Shown here: positions 7,295 to 13,753 of the stretch, in pieces | Position numbering within the stretch: the first letter of the stretch is position 1 | How the letters are laid out: each line of letters starts with the position of its first letter | NCBI GenBank assembly: GCA_043763155.1 | Contig: JAYULW010000076.1 | Span: 1 to 26,382, forward strand | Direction of reading: 5' to 3' | Length of the DNA stretch: 26,382 bases | From: JANYBV01 sp043763155 | GTDB lineage: Bacteria; Pseudomonadota; Alphaproteobacteria; Rickettsiales; SXRF01 | The notes under the pieces: generated by a model | What the model was told of the DNA's origin: nothing | Database searches by the model: none | Seen by the model: the letters and a program-made list of their open reading frames with translations, nothing else | Translations under genes and position numbers: made by a program

Positions 7295-7433
7295 GGGAAT
7301 CCGTTAAAAATATGTGGAAACATAAAACCTTACCCTATCTTACAAAAAACATTGCGCATCCAGCAAGGAAAGATTACAAAAACCCATATTTTAACATCGC
7401 TCCCTTACCCTCCTATCCTGAAAAAGGCCCCTG

Positions 7434-8573
7434 ATGAAAAAGCTCCTCACCGCCCTCGCCTTACTGGCCCCCGCGCTTCTCTCCTTCGCAGCCAGCGCCG
7501 CTGACAAAGCCGCCGCCCCAGTCACCGCCAAAGTGGCAGACACCGCTCCCGGCCTCGGCATGGCCAAGCCCTGGCAGATGAATTTCCAGGCCCCCGCCAC
7601 CCCCGTCATGGAGCGCCTCGAAGACGCCCACCAGATCCTGCTGTACCTCATCATCGCCATTTCGGTCTTCGTCCTGATGGCCATGATCTATATCTGCGTG
7701 CGTTTCCGCCGCAAAGCCAACCCTGTGGCCAGCAAAACCACGCATAACATCACGCTGGAAATCATCTGGACCACTATCCCCATCCTGATCCTGATCGCCA
7801 TCGCCATCCCGTCCCTGCGCCTGCATTACTACATGCAGCGCGCCGTAAACCCTGAAATGACACTCAAAGTCGTGGGCTACCAGTGGTACTGGCACTACGA
7901 CTACCCCGATCAGGGCGGTTTCGGCTTCGACTCCTACATCAAAAAAGGCAATGACTTGAAAGAAGGCGACACCCGCCTCCTCGCCGTGGATAACCGCGTG
8001 GTTGTGCCCGTAGACACCACCGTGCGCGTGCTTGTCACCGGCGCCGACGTAATTCACTCATGGGCTGTGCCCGCCTTCGGCGTAAAGCGCGACGGCGTTC
8101 CTGGCCGCCTGAACGAAACATGGTTCAAAGCCACAAAGATCGGCACCTATTTCGGCCAGTGCTCCGAACTCTGCGGCGTAGGCCACGGCTTCATGCCCAT
8201 CGTGGTGGATGTCGTAAGCAAGGAAGACTTCACCGCGTGGGCCGCCAAGAAGCGTGAAGACGCTGGCATCCCGCCCGCTGACGCTGCCAAGCCCGCCGAC
8301 AAAGCCAAAACCAACGAAGCCCCGCTGGCCAAGCCCGAAAGCGCTGAAACCAAAAACCCCAATGCCCGCATTGACGAGCAAAAGGAAAACAGCAAGAAAA
8401 CCGGCGAAGGCAAACCCTCCAAGCCCGCACCCGCCGCCAAGCAGCCCGACGAAGGCACCAAAGCCAAAACGGACGCCAAGAAAAGTGACGACAAGCCCGC
8501 AAAAGATGAAAAGCCCGCCAAAAAAGACACCAAAAAATCCGAAGATAAAGACGAAGACAGCGAAGATAAATAA
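7434..8573 (+). CDS. coxB: Cytochrome c oxidase subunit II with long charged C-terminal tail
   Basis: Receives electrons from cytochrome c at the CuA centre and passes them to subunit I; inner membrane with a periplasmic cupredoxin domain. The order is a signal peptide (about residues 1-22), two transmembrane helices (about 68-92 and 108-130), then the CuA domain with His208 and the motif C243-SEL-C247-GVGH251-GFM254. The aromatic stretch YQWYWHYDYP is the expected electron-entry region. The family domain ends near residue 275. It is followed by about 100 residues of Lys/Ala/Pro/Asp/Glu-rich sequence with no predicted fold, making the protein (379 residues) far longer than usual alphaproteobacterial subunit II. 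AAGG lies a few bases before the ATG. It is the first gene of the oxidase operon. Confidence 0.97.
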   Translation: MKKLLTALALLAPALLSFAASAADKAAAPVTAKVADTAPGLGMAKPWQMNFQAPATPVMERLEDAHQILLYLIIAISVFVLMAMIYICVRFRRKANPVASKTTHNITLEIIWTTIPILILIAIAIPSLRLHYYMQRAVNPEMTLKVVGYQWYWHYDYPDQGGFGFDSYIKKGNDLKEGDTRLLAVDNRVVVPVDTTVRVLVTGADVIHSWAVPAFGVKRDGVPGRLNETWFKATKIGTYFGQCSELCGVGHGFMPIVVDVVSKEDFTAWAAKKREDAGIPPADAAKPADKAKTNEAPLAKPESAETKNPNARIDEQKENSKKTGEGKPSKPAPAAKQPDEGTKAKTDAKKSDDKPAKDEKPAKKDTKKSEDKDEDSEDK

Positions 8574-8630
8574 GCTGCCTGCGCCTAAACAAACCGAACG
8601 AAAAAGCACATCAAGAGGACAAGAAATTCT

Positions 8631-10259
8631 ATGAGCGCACCCCACGCAACCACCCACGACCATGCGCCACATAATCACGATGGCCACGGTCCTCATGACC
8701 ACGGCCACCCCACGGGCTACAAGCGCTGGTTGTTCTCCACCAACCACAAAGACATCGGTATCATGTACCTGATCTTTGCGGTTATCGCGGGTCTCATCGG
8801 CACCTTCTTCTCCATCCTGCTGCGCATCCAGCTGGCGCACCCCCAAGGCACCCTCTTCGGCGACAATTACCAGATGTACAATGTGGTCCTCACCGCCCAC
8901 GCCTTCGTCATGGTGTTCTTCCTGGTCATGCCCGCCCTCATCGGCGGGTTCGGCAACTTCGCCGTGCCCCTCATGATCGGCGCACCCGACATGGCCTTCC
9001 CCCGCATGAACAACATTTCCTTCTGGCTCCTGCCTCCCGCCTTCACCCTGCTGCTCCTTTCCTCCGTGATCGGCGAAGGCGCAGGCACTGGCTGGACCGT
9101 ATACCCGCCCCTTTCCACCATCGCCTCCCACCCCGGCATGTCCGTGGATCTGGCCATTTTCTCGCTGCACTTGGCGGGTATTTCCTCCGTGCTGGGCGCC
9201 ATCAACTTCATCGTGACCATCTTCAACATGCGCGCTCCCGGCATGACCCTGTTCAAAATGCCCTTGTTCCCATGGTCCATCCTCATCACCGCGTTTCTGC
9301 TGCTCTTGGCCGTGCCCGTACTCGCTGGCGCCATCACCATGCTGCTCACCGACCGTAACTTCGGCACCCACTTCTTCGACCCCGCCGGCGGCGGCGATCC
9401 GGTGCTGTACCAGCATCTCTTCTGGTTCTTCGGCCACCCCGAAGTATACATCCTGATTCTCCCCGGCTTCGGCATCATCTCCGAAGTGGTGGCCACCTTC
9501 TCGCGCAAGCCCATCTTCGGCTATTTCGGCATGGTGTTCGCCATCTGCTCCATCGGTTTCCTCGGCTTCATCGTATGGGCGCATCACATGTTCACCGTCG
9601 GCCTCTCACCCGACACCATGGCCTATTACATGGTCGCAACCATGATCATCGCCGTGCCCACGGGCATCAAGATTTTCAGCTGGCTCGGCACCATGTGGGG
9701 CGGCTCTTTGAGCTTTGAAACCCCCATGCTCTTCGCCCTCGGCTTCATCTTCCTGTTCGTGGTTGGCGGCGTAACCGGCGTGGTGCTGGCAAACGCAGCC
9801 GTGGATATCCCGATGCAGGACACCTATTATGTAGTGGCCCATTTCCACTATGTAATGTCCCTCGGCGCCGTGTTCGCAATCTTTGCCGCCTTCTACTACT
9901 GGCTCGGCAAAATGTCCGGCCGCCAATACCCCGAAGGCCTCGCAAAGCTCCATTTCTGGACCTTCTTCATCGGCGCAAACCTCACCTTCTTCCCGCAGCA
10001 CTTCCTCGGCCTCGCAGGCATGCCCCGCCGCATCCCTGACTACCCCGATGTGTATGCTGGCTGGAACTATGTCTCCTCCATCGGCTCCTACATCGGTGGC
10101 GTGTCGGCCCTCATCTTCCTGGTTGTCGTATGGATTACCCTGAAGTCCGGCAAGCCCTGCCCCGCAAATCCTTGGGGCGAAGGCGCAACCACGCTGGAAT
10201 GGACCCTGCCTTCCCCGCCGCCGTTCCACACCTTCGAAACGCAGCCCATCATCAAGTAA
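8631..10259 (+). CDS. ctaD: Cytochrome c oxidase subunit I (aa3 type)
   Basis: Catalytic, proton-pumping subunit with heme a, heme a3 and CuB; twelve transmembrane helices. Visible hallmarks are the heme a ligand region TAHAFVMVFF, GGFGNFAVPLMIGAPDMAFPRMNN in pieces, the GHPEVYILILPGFG motif with the CuB His, the His-Tyr crosslink Tyr and the D-channel Glu, WAHHMFTVG with two CuB histidines, and HFHYVMSLGAVFAI with the ligands of both hemes. The first 30 or so residues are unusually rich in His (repeated HDH, HNHDGHG, HDHGH), ahead of the normal start of the family domain at GYKRW. A ribosome site, AAGAGGA, lies upstream. Length is 542 residues. Confidence 0.98.
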   Translation: MSAPHATTHDHAPHNHDGHGPHDHGHPTGYKRWLFSTNHKDIGIMYLIFAVIAGLIGTFFSILLRIQLAHPQGTLFGDNYQMYNVVLTAHAFVMVFFLVMPALIGGFGNFAVPLMIGAPDMAFPRMNNISFWLLPPAFTLLLLSSVIGEGAGTGWTVYPPLSTIASHPGMSVDLAIFSLHLAGISSVLGAINFIVTIFNMRAPGMTLFKMPLFPWSILITAFLLLLAVPVLAGAITMLLTDRNFGTHFFDPAGGGDPVLYQHLFWFFGHPEVYILILPGFGIISEVVATFSRKPIFGYFGMVFAICSIGFLGFIVWAHHMFTVGLSPDTMAYYMVATMIIAVPTGIKIFSWLGTMWGGSLSFETPMLFALGFIFLFVVGGVTGVVLANAAVDIPMQDTYYVVAHFHYVMSLGAVFAIFAAFYYWLGKMSGRQYPEGLAKLHFWTFFIGANLTFFPQHFLGLAGMPRRIPDYPDVYAGWNYVSSIGSYIGGVSALIFLVVVWITLKSGKPCPANPWGEGATTLEWTLPSPPPFHTFETQPIIK

Positions 10260-10260
10260 C

Positions 10261-11157
10261 ATGACCACCACGGCATCCTTCACCACCGAATCCTCGGTAC
10301 GCGACTTTGTCACGCTGCTGAAACCCGGTGTCATGTCGCTGGTGGTGTTCACGGGCCTTGCGGGCATGATGGTGGCCCCCGGCCATATCAATGCCTTCCA
10401 GCAGTTCATGGGCCTCTTCTGCATCGCGCTCGGCTCCGGCGCGGGCGCTGCCATGAACATGTGGTACGACCGCGATATTGATGCCGTCATGCTGCGCACC
10501 CTCTCCCGCCCCGTCCCCGCTGGCCGCATCGCCCCGGAAGATGCGCTGGCCTTCGGCCTGTTCCTCGCTGCTACCTCCGTCATGCTCATGGGCCTTGCTT
10601 TGAATTGGCCCGCCGCCTTCATGCTCGCCTCGGCCATCGCCTTTTACGTGGTCATTTACACCATGTGGCTCAAGCGCTCCACGCCGCAAAACATCGTCAT
10701 CGGCGGCGCTGCAGGCTCCTTCCCGCCCCTGATCGGCTGGGCTGCCGTCACCGGCAATGTCTCGCTCGAATCCATCCTGCTTTTTGCCATCATCTTCCTC
10801 TGGACCCCCCCGCATTTCTGGGCTTTGGCGCTGTACCGCAACGGCGATTACGCCCGCGCCGGCGTGCCCATGATGCCCGTCGTCAAAGGTGCCGCCCACA
10901 CCAAAAACCTCATGATCGGCTACACCATTGCCCTCACCCTTTGCACCCTCGCCCTCCCCGCCCTGCACCTCGCGGGCATAGCCTACACCATTCCCACCGC
11001 CCTGCTCGACGCAGCATTTTTATTCTACGTCTGCAAAGTAAAATTGAACGAAGGCGATACCTGGCCCCGCAAAACCTTTCTCTTTTCCATTTTCTACCTG
11101 TTTATGGTATTTTCCTTCCTAATGCTCGATAGCGCCCTCACCACTTTCTTTATTTAA
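10261..11157 (+). CDS. ctaB: Protoheme IX farnesyltransferase (heme O synthase)
   Basis: Adds a farnesyl chain to heme b, making heme O, the precursor of the heme a used by the oxidase encoded here. It is a polytopic UbiA-family membrane protein of 298 residues with about nine hydrophobic helices. The prenyl-diphosphate/metal-binding motif NMWYDRDID (NxxxDxxxD) is in the first cytoplasmic loop, and the second conserved motif includes LWTPPHFWALALYRNGDYARAGVPM. The ATG follows the ctaD stop after a single base, so translation is probably coupled. CtaA, the next enzyme toward heme a, is not in the window. Confidence 0.97.
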   Translation: MTTTASFTTESSVRDFVTLLKPGVMSLVVFTGLAGMMVAPGHINAFQQFMGLFCIALGSGAGAAMNMWYDRDIDAVMLRTLSRPVPAGRIAPEDALAFGLFLAATSVMLMGLALNWPAAFMLASAIAFYVVIYTMWLKRSTPQNIVIGGAAGSFPPLIGWAAVTGNVSLESILLFAIIFLWTPPHFWALALYRNGDYARAGVPMMPVVKGAAHTKNLMIGYTIALTLCTLALPALHLAGIAYTIPTALLDAAFLFYVCKVKLNEGDTWPRKTFLFSIFYLFMVFSFLMLDSALTTFFI

Positions 11158-11174
11158 CTACGGAGCCGCACATC

Positions 11175-11363
11175 ATGGACCAGACCGCCACCAATACCCT
11201 CACGCTGGCCCAGTCAAGCCCCGAAGCCATTGACCATATCCTGGACATCACCCAGAACAGCATCTACCTGATGGGCGCAAGCTTCGTGCTGGGCAGCCTC
11301 TTCACCCTTTTCCTCCTGCTGGTCCTCGATTTCGTGCGCCGCGGCAAAAACGACCCCTACTGA
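11175..11363 (+). CDS. Small single-span membrane protein between ctaB and the CoxF-like gene
   Basis: A 62-residue protein with a polar N-terminal 30 residues, one transmembrane helix (IYLMGASFVLGSLFTLFLLL) and a short basic end (DFVRRGKNDPY), which suggests its C-terminus is cytoplasmic. I do not recognise the family. It sits 17 bases after ctaB with a CGGAG ribosome site, and its TGA overlaps the ATG of the next mini-gene, so it belongs to the oxidase operon. A role as an accessory or assembly subunit of the oxidase is inferred from position only; similar-sized single-span proteins often accompany oxidases. Confidence 0.75.
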   Translation: MDQTATNTLTLAQSSPEAIDHILDITQNSIYLMGASFVLGSLFTLFLLLVLDFVRRGKNDPY

Positions 11364-11482
11364 TGCCCCGCCCCAAACTTCCCAAAGCCATGCGCAGCAA
11401 AAACCTCGCCCTCTCCGGCGTGCTGTTAGTGCTGGTGGGCATTATTTACGCCATCTCCCTCATGCGCATGAGCAACCAGTAG
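11363..11482 (+). CDS. CoxF-like 39-residue membrane mini-protein
   Basis: An ORF too short for usual gene callers. It opens with an ATG that shares its A with the preceding TGA (TGATG) and ends six bases before the ctaG ATG. The sequence has a basic start (PRPKLPKAMRSKN), one hydrophobic helix (LALSGVLLVLVGIIYAISL) and a short polar end (MRMSNQ). Alphaproteobacterial oxidase operons carry a tiny CoxF protein at exactly this place, between ctaB and ctaG, with the pattern R-S-x-N-x-A-L then a single helix ending in a V/I-rich stretch. This match plus position supports the call. Its function in those species is not well defined; it is presumed to be an assembly factor. Confidence 0.72.
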   Translation: MPRPKLPKAMRSKNLALSGVLLVLVGIIYAISLMRMSNQ

Positions 11483-11487
11483 GCCCT

Positions 11488-12036
11488 ATGGCCAATCGCA
11501 ATACCACACTGGCGCTAAACCTCTGCCTCATCGTCGTTGGCATGCTGGGCCTTGCCTACGCTTCCGTGCCGCTGTACCGCATGTTCTGCAACTTCACCGG
11601 CTATGGCGGCACCACCCGCGAAGGCACCATGGCAGGCATCAAAGCCGGAAGCCGCGTCTTCACCATCACCTTCAACGCCGACACCGACCCCGGCCTGCCC
11701 TGGCACTTCGCCCCCGGCGTTGCCGAACTGAAAACCCATGTCGGCGAACAAACCCTCACCCACTTCACCGCCAAAAACCTGACCCATGAACGCATCACAG
11801 GACATGCCACCTACAACGTCATCCCTTTCGGCGCAGGTCCCTACTTCACTAAAATCGAATGCTTTTGTTTTAAGGAACAAACGCTTGAACCGGGGCAAGA
11901 AGTCAGCATGCCCGTGCTGTTTTACGTAGACCCCGCAATCAACAGCGACCCCGATATGAAAGATGTGAAAACAATTACATTGTCATATACGTTTTTTCCG
12001 GTAAAAACGGGTGCATACCAACCTACTAAGCCTTAA
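11488..12036 (+). CDS. ctaG: Cytochrome c oxidase assembly protein CtaG (Cox11 family)
   Basis: Delivers copper to the CuB site of subunit I. The 182-residue protein has one N-terminal transmembrane helix (about residues 9-28) that leads into YASVPLYRMFCNFTGYGGTTREG, the conserved Cox11 start with a functional Cys, and a periplasmic immunoglobulin-like copper domain containing the ECFCF copper-binding motif. The C-terminal TLSYTFFPV strand is also typical. It is embedded between the CoxF-like mini-gene and ctaE, as usual in alphaproteobacteria. Start at ATG 11488, directly after the small gene. Confidence 0.97.
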   Translation: MANRNTTLALNLCLIVVGMLGLAYASVPLYRMFCNFTGYGGTTREGTMAGIKAGSRVFTITFNADTDPGLPWHFAPGVAELKTHVGEQTLTHFTAKNLTHERITGHATYNVIPFGAGPYFTKIECFCFKEQTLEPGQEVSMPVLFYVDPAINSDPDMKDVKTITLSYTFFPVKTGAYQPTKP

Positions 12037-12058
12037 TACCGCAGGAGCGCTTACGCAC

Positions 12059-13045
12059 ATGGCCAATCACGATTCCCACAGCCACCAAACCCACCCCTTC
12101 CATCTGGTAAATCCCAGCCCGTGGCCCGCTCTGGGCGCAGGCTCGCTGTTCATGACCGTCTTCGGCGGCGCCATGTACATGCACCAGAAACAAGGCGGTG
12201 TTTTCCTGCTGGCCATCGGTTTCGCGCTTGTGCTCTACACCATGTTCGTCTGGTGGCGCGACGTTATCCGCGAAGGCATTGAAGATAAATCCCACACCAC
12301 CGCCGTATCCCACGGCCTGCGCCTCGGCATGGTGCTGTTCATCACCTCCGAAGTCCTGTTCTTCACCGCCTTCTTCTGGGCGTTTTTCGATGCTTCCACC
12401 CTGCCCCGCCTGCCCGTAGACGATGTCTGGAACATCGCCGCTGGCACATGGCCCCCCAAAGGTATCCACCCGTTCGATCCGTTCCACCTCCCCTTCCTGA
12501 ACACGCTCATCCTGCTGCTTTCGGGCACCACGGTCACTTGGGCGCATTTCTGCATCCTGCAGGGCGATAAAAAGAACACCGTCACCGCGCTCTGGTACAC
12601 CGTCATCCTGGGCATGATCTTCACCTCCTGCCAGGCGTATGAATACACCCACGCCTCCTTCGGCTTCAAACAGGGCGTCTATGCTTCCACCTTCTACATG
12701 GCAACGGGCTTTCACGGCTTCCACGTGCTGGTCGGCACCATCTTCCTCGCCATCTGCCTTGGCCGCGCTAAAAAGGGCCATTTTGAACCCGGCAAACAGC
12801 ATCTCGGCTTCGAGTTCGCCGCATGGTACTGGCACTTCGTAGACGTGGTGTGGCTGTTCCTGTTCATCTTCGTGTATTGCGACATGGCAAACCTGCTCAT
12901 GCCCGCATTCCAGACCATCTTCACGGGCACCAACATGCTCGCGCTCTTCGTACTGTCGCTGGTTGGCTCCATCGTTGTGGGCTACCGCGTGATGGCCAAA
13001 GGCGGTTTAAGCCACGGCCACGGCCACGGCCACAGCCACCACTAA
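12059..13045 (+). CDS. ctaE: Cytochrome c oxidase subunit III, extended at the C-terminus
   Basis: Seven-helix subunit that stabilises subunit I and helps proton uptake. The family core is clear: HPFHLVNPSPWP at the start, WWRDVIREG, TSEVLFFTAFFWAFFDAS, then TVTWAHFC, GFHGFHVLVGTIFL and HFEPGKQHLGFEFAAWYWHFVDVVWLFLF in pieces. The usual protein ends just after that last motif. Here about 55 more residues follow, with an extra predicted helix (LALFVLSLVGSIVVGYRVM) and a His-rich end (SHGHGHGHGHSHH-like). The ATG at 12059 is preferred because AGGAG lies at about 12042-12047; the longer reading from 12011 would overlap ctaG. Length from this start is 328 residues. Confidence 0.96.
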   Translation: MANHDSHSHQTHPFHLVNPSPWPALGAGSLFMTVFGGAMYMHQKQGGVFLLAIGFALVLYTMFVWWRDVIREGIEDKSHTTAVSHGLRLGMVLFITSEVLFFTAFFWAFFDASTLPRLPVDDVWNIAAGTWPPKGIHPFDPFHLPFLNTLILLLSGTTVTWAHFCILQGDKKNTVTALWYTVILGMIFTSCQAYEYTHASFGFKQGVYASTFYMATGFHGFHVLVGTIFLAICLGRAKKGHFEPGKQHLGFEFAAWYWHFVDVVWLFLFIFVYCDMANLLMPAFQTIFTGTNMLALFVLSLVGSIVVGYRVMAKGGLSHGHGHGHSHH

Positions 13046-13060
13046 TAGGGCAGGGATGCG

Positions 13061-13432
13061 ATGGAAGAAACACCGTCGCATCCTTCTATTGCCTACGCAG
13101 CGCTAAAATGCCGCTGCCCTGCCTGCGGCAAAGGCAAGCTCTACCAAAGCCTCTTAAAAGTCGCCCCACGCTGCGCCGAATGCGGCCTGAACCTCACCCA
13201 ACATGAACAAGGCGACGGCCCTGCTTTCCTGGCCGTACTCATCGTAGGCGCGCTAACGGCCATAGGCGCTGTCATCCTCGACATGAAGCTGGAGCCGCCC
13301 TTATGGGTGCATGCCGCCATCTGGATACCGTTCGTGATGATCGGCTCGGTACTGTCGCTGCGCTGGCTGAAAGCAGCGCTCATCGCCACGCAATACAGCT
13401 ATCGCAAAGATAACTTCCGGCCTCAGGATTAG
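13061..13432 (+). CDS. DUF983 family membrane protein
   Basis: A 123-residue protein with an N-terminal zinc-ribbon-like pair of CxxC motifs (CRCPACGKGKLY and CAECGLNL), the conserved GDGPAFLAV motif, and two transmembrane helices (about residues 53-72 and 82-101). DUF983 genes regularly follow ctaE in alphaproteobacterial oxidase operons and are thought to take part in oxidase biogenesis, although the mechanism is unknown. The ATG at 13061 follows ctaE by 15 bases. In many relatives the SURF1 gene comes next; here the operon ends instead at a small terminator. Confidence 0.9.
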   Translation: MEETPSHPSIAYAALKCRCPACGKGKLYQSLLKVAPRCAECGLNLTQHEQGDGPAFLAVLIVGALTAIGAVILDMKLEPPLWVHAAIWIPFVMIGSVLSLRWLKAALIATQYSYRKDNFRPQD

Positions 13433-13446
13433 ACTCAGGATTAGGC

Positions 13447-13587
13447 TTAAGGCACTTTGCCTTTTTCCTGCTGTTCCTTATAAATATACCCGCCGCCAGC
13501 GCCCGCACCGGCAACCGCCGCCACAAAACAGCCCGACAGGCTAAGGCTTAAACTCAACGCCAGAATGATCGAAAGTGCCTTACGCAT
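13447..13587 (-). CDS. Small glycine-rich lipoprotein
   Basis: A 46-residue precursor with a basic start (MRK), a Leu/Ser-rich hydrophobic core and the lipobox LSGC, so it should be lipidated on Cys19 and anchored to a membrane after signal peptidase II cleavage. The mature part is only 28 residues: FVAAVAGAGAGGGYIY followed by KEQQEKGKVP. The Ala/Gly repeat resembles glycine-zipper peptides. The ATG at 13587 has an AGAGG ribosome site; the longer reading in this frame adds an implausible basic stretch and is rejected. The gene lies downstream of the maeB terminator, in the same direction, and presumably has its own promoter. Confidence 0.75.
   Translation of the reverse strand: MRKALSIILALSLSLSLSGCFVAAVAGAGAGGGYIYKEQQEKGKVP
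13449..13467 (+). terminator. Small intrinsic terminator at the end of the oxidase operon
   Basis: AAGGCA (13449-13454) and TGCCTT (13458-13463) form a 6-bp stem with a CTT loop, and the T-run continues to 13466. It follows the DUF983 stop by 16 bases and overlaps the last codons of the convergent lipoprotein gene. The stem is short, so termination may be partial. Confidence 0.5.
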
Positions 13588-13702
13588 AAAAACCTCTTTA
13601 GGTTGTGAAACTATGCCTATTTTTGGTTCAGGCGCGTAATTTTTCAATGTGGTTTGCCCCCACGCCCATAAACTCCGCGCAATCAGATTGTGCGTAAGGC
13701 AT

Positions 13703-13734
13703 AAAAAAAGGCCAGCCGGTAAGGGCTGGCCTTT
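13703..13734 (-). terminator. Strong intrinsic terminator of maeB
   Basis: Read on the minus strand, AAAGGCCAGCC and GGCTGGCCTTT form an 11-bp perfect stem with a six-base loop, followed by a T-run. It stands about 20 bases beyond the maeB stop codon, in the right orientation. Confidence 0.9.
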
Positions 13735-13753
13735 AATCTCAATGCGCGAGAGC

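Noticed and set aside
8058..9587. 509-codon minus-strand ORF opposite coxB and ctaD
   Set aside because: It is antisense to two certain genes and has a Gly/Glu/Asp/Val-rich shadow composition.
12011..12058. 16-codon N-terminal extension of subunit III
   Set aside because: It overlaps ctaG, and the AGGAG before 12059 marks the better start.
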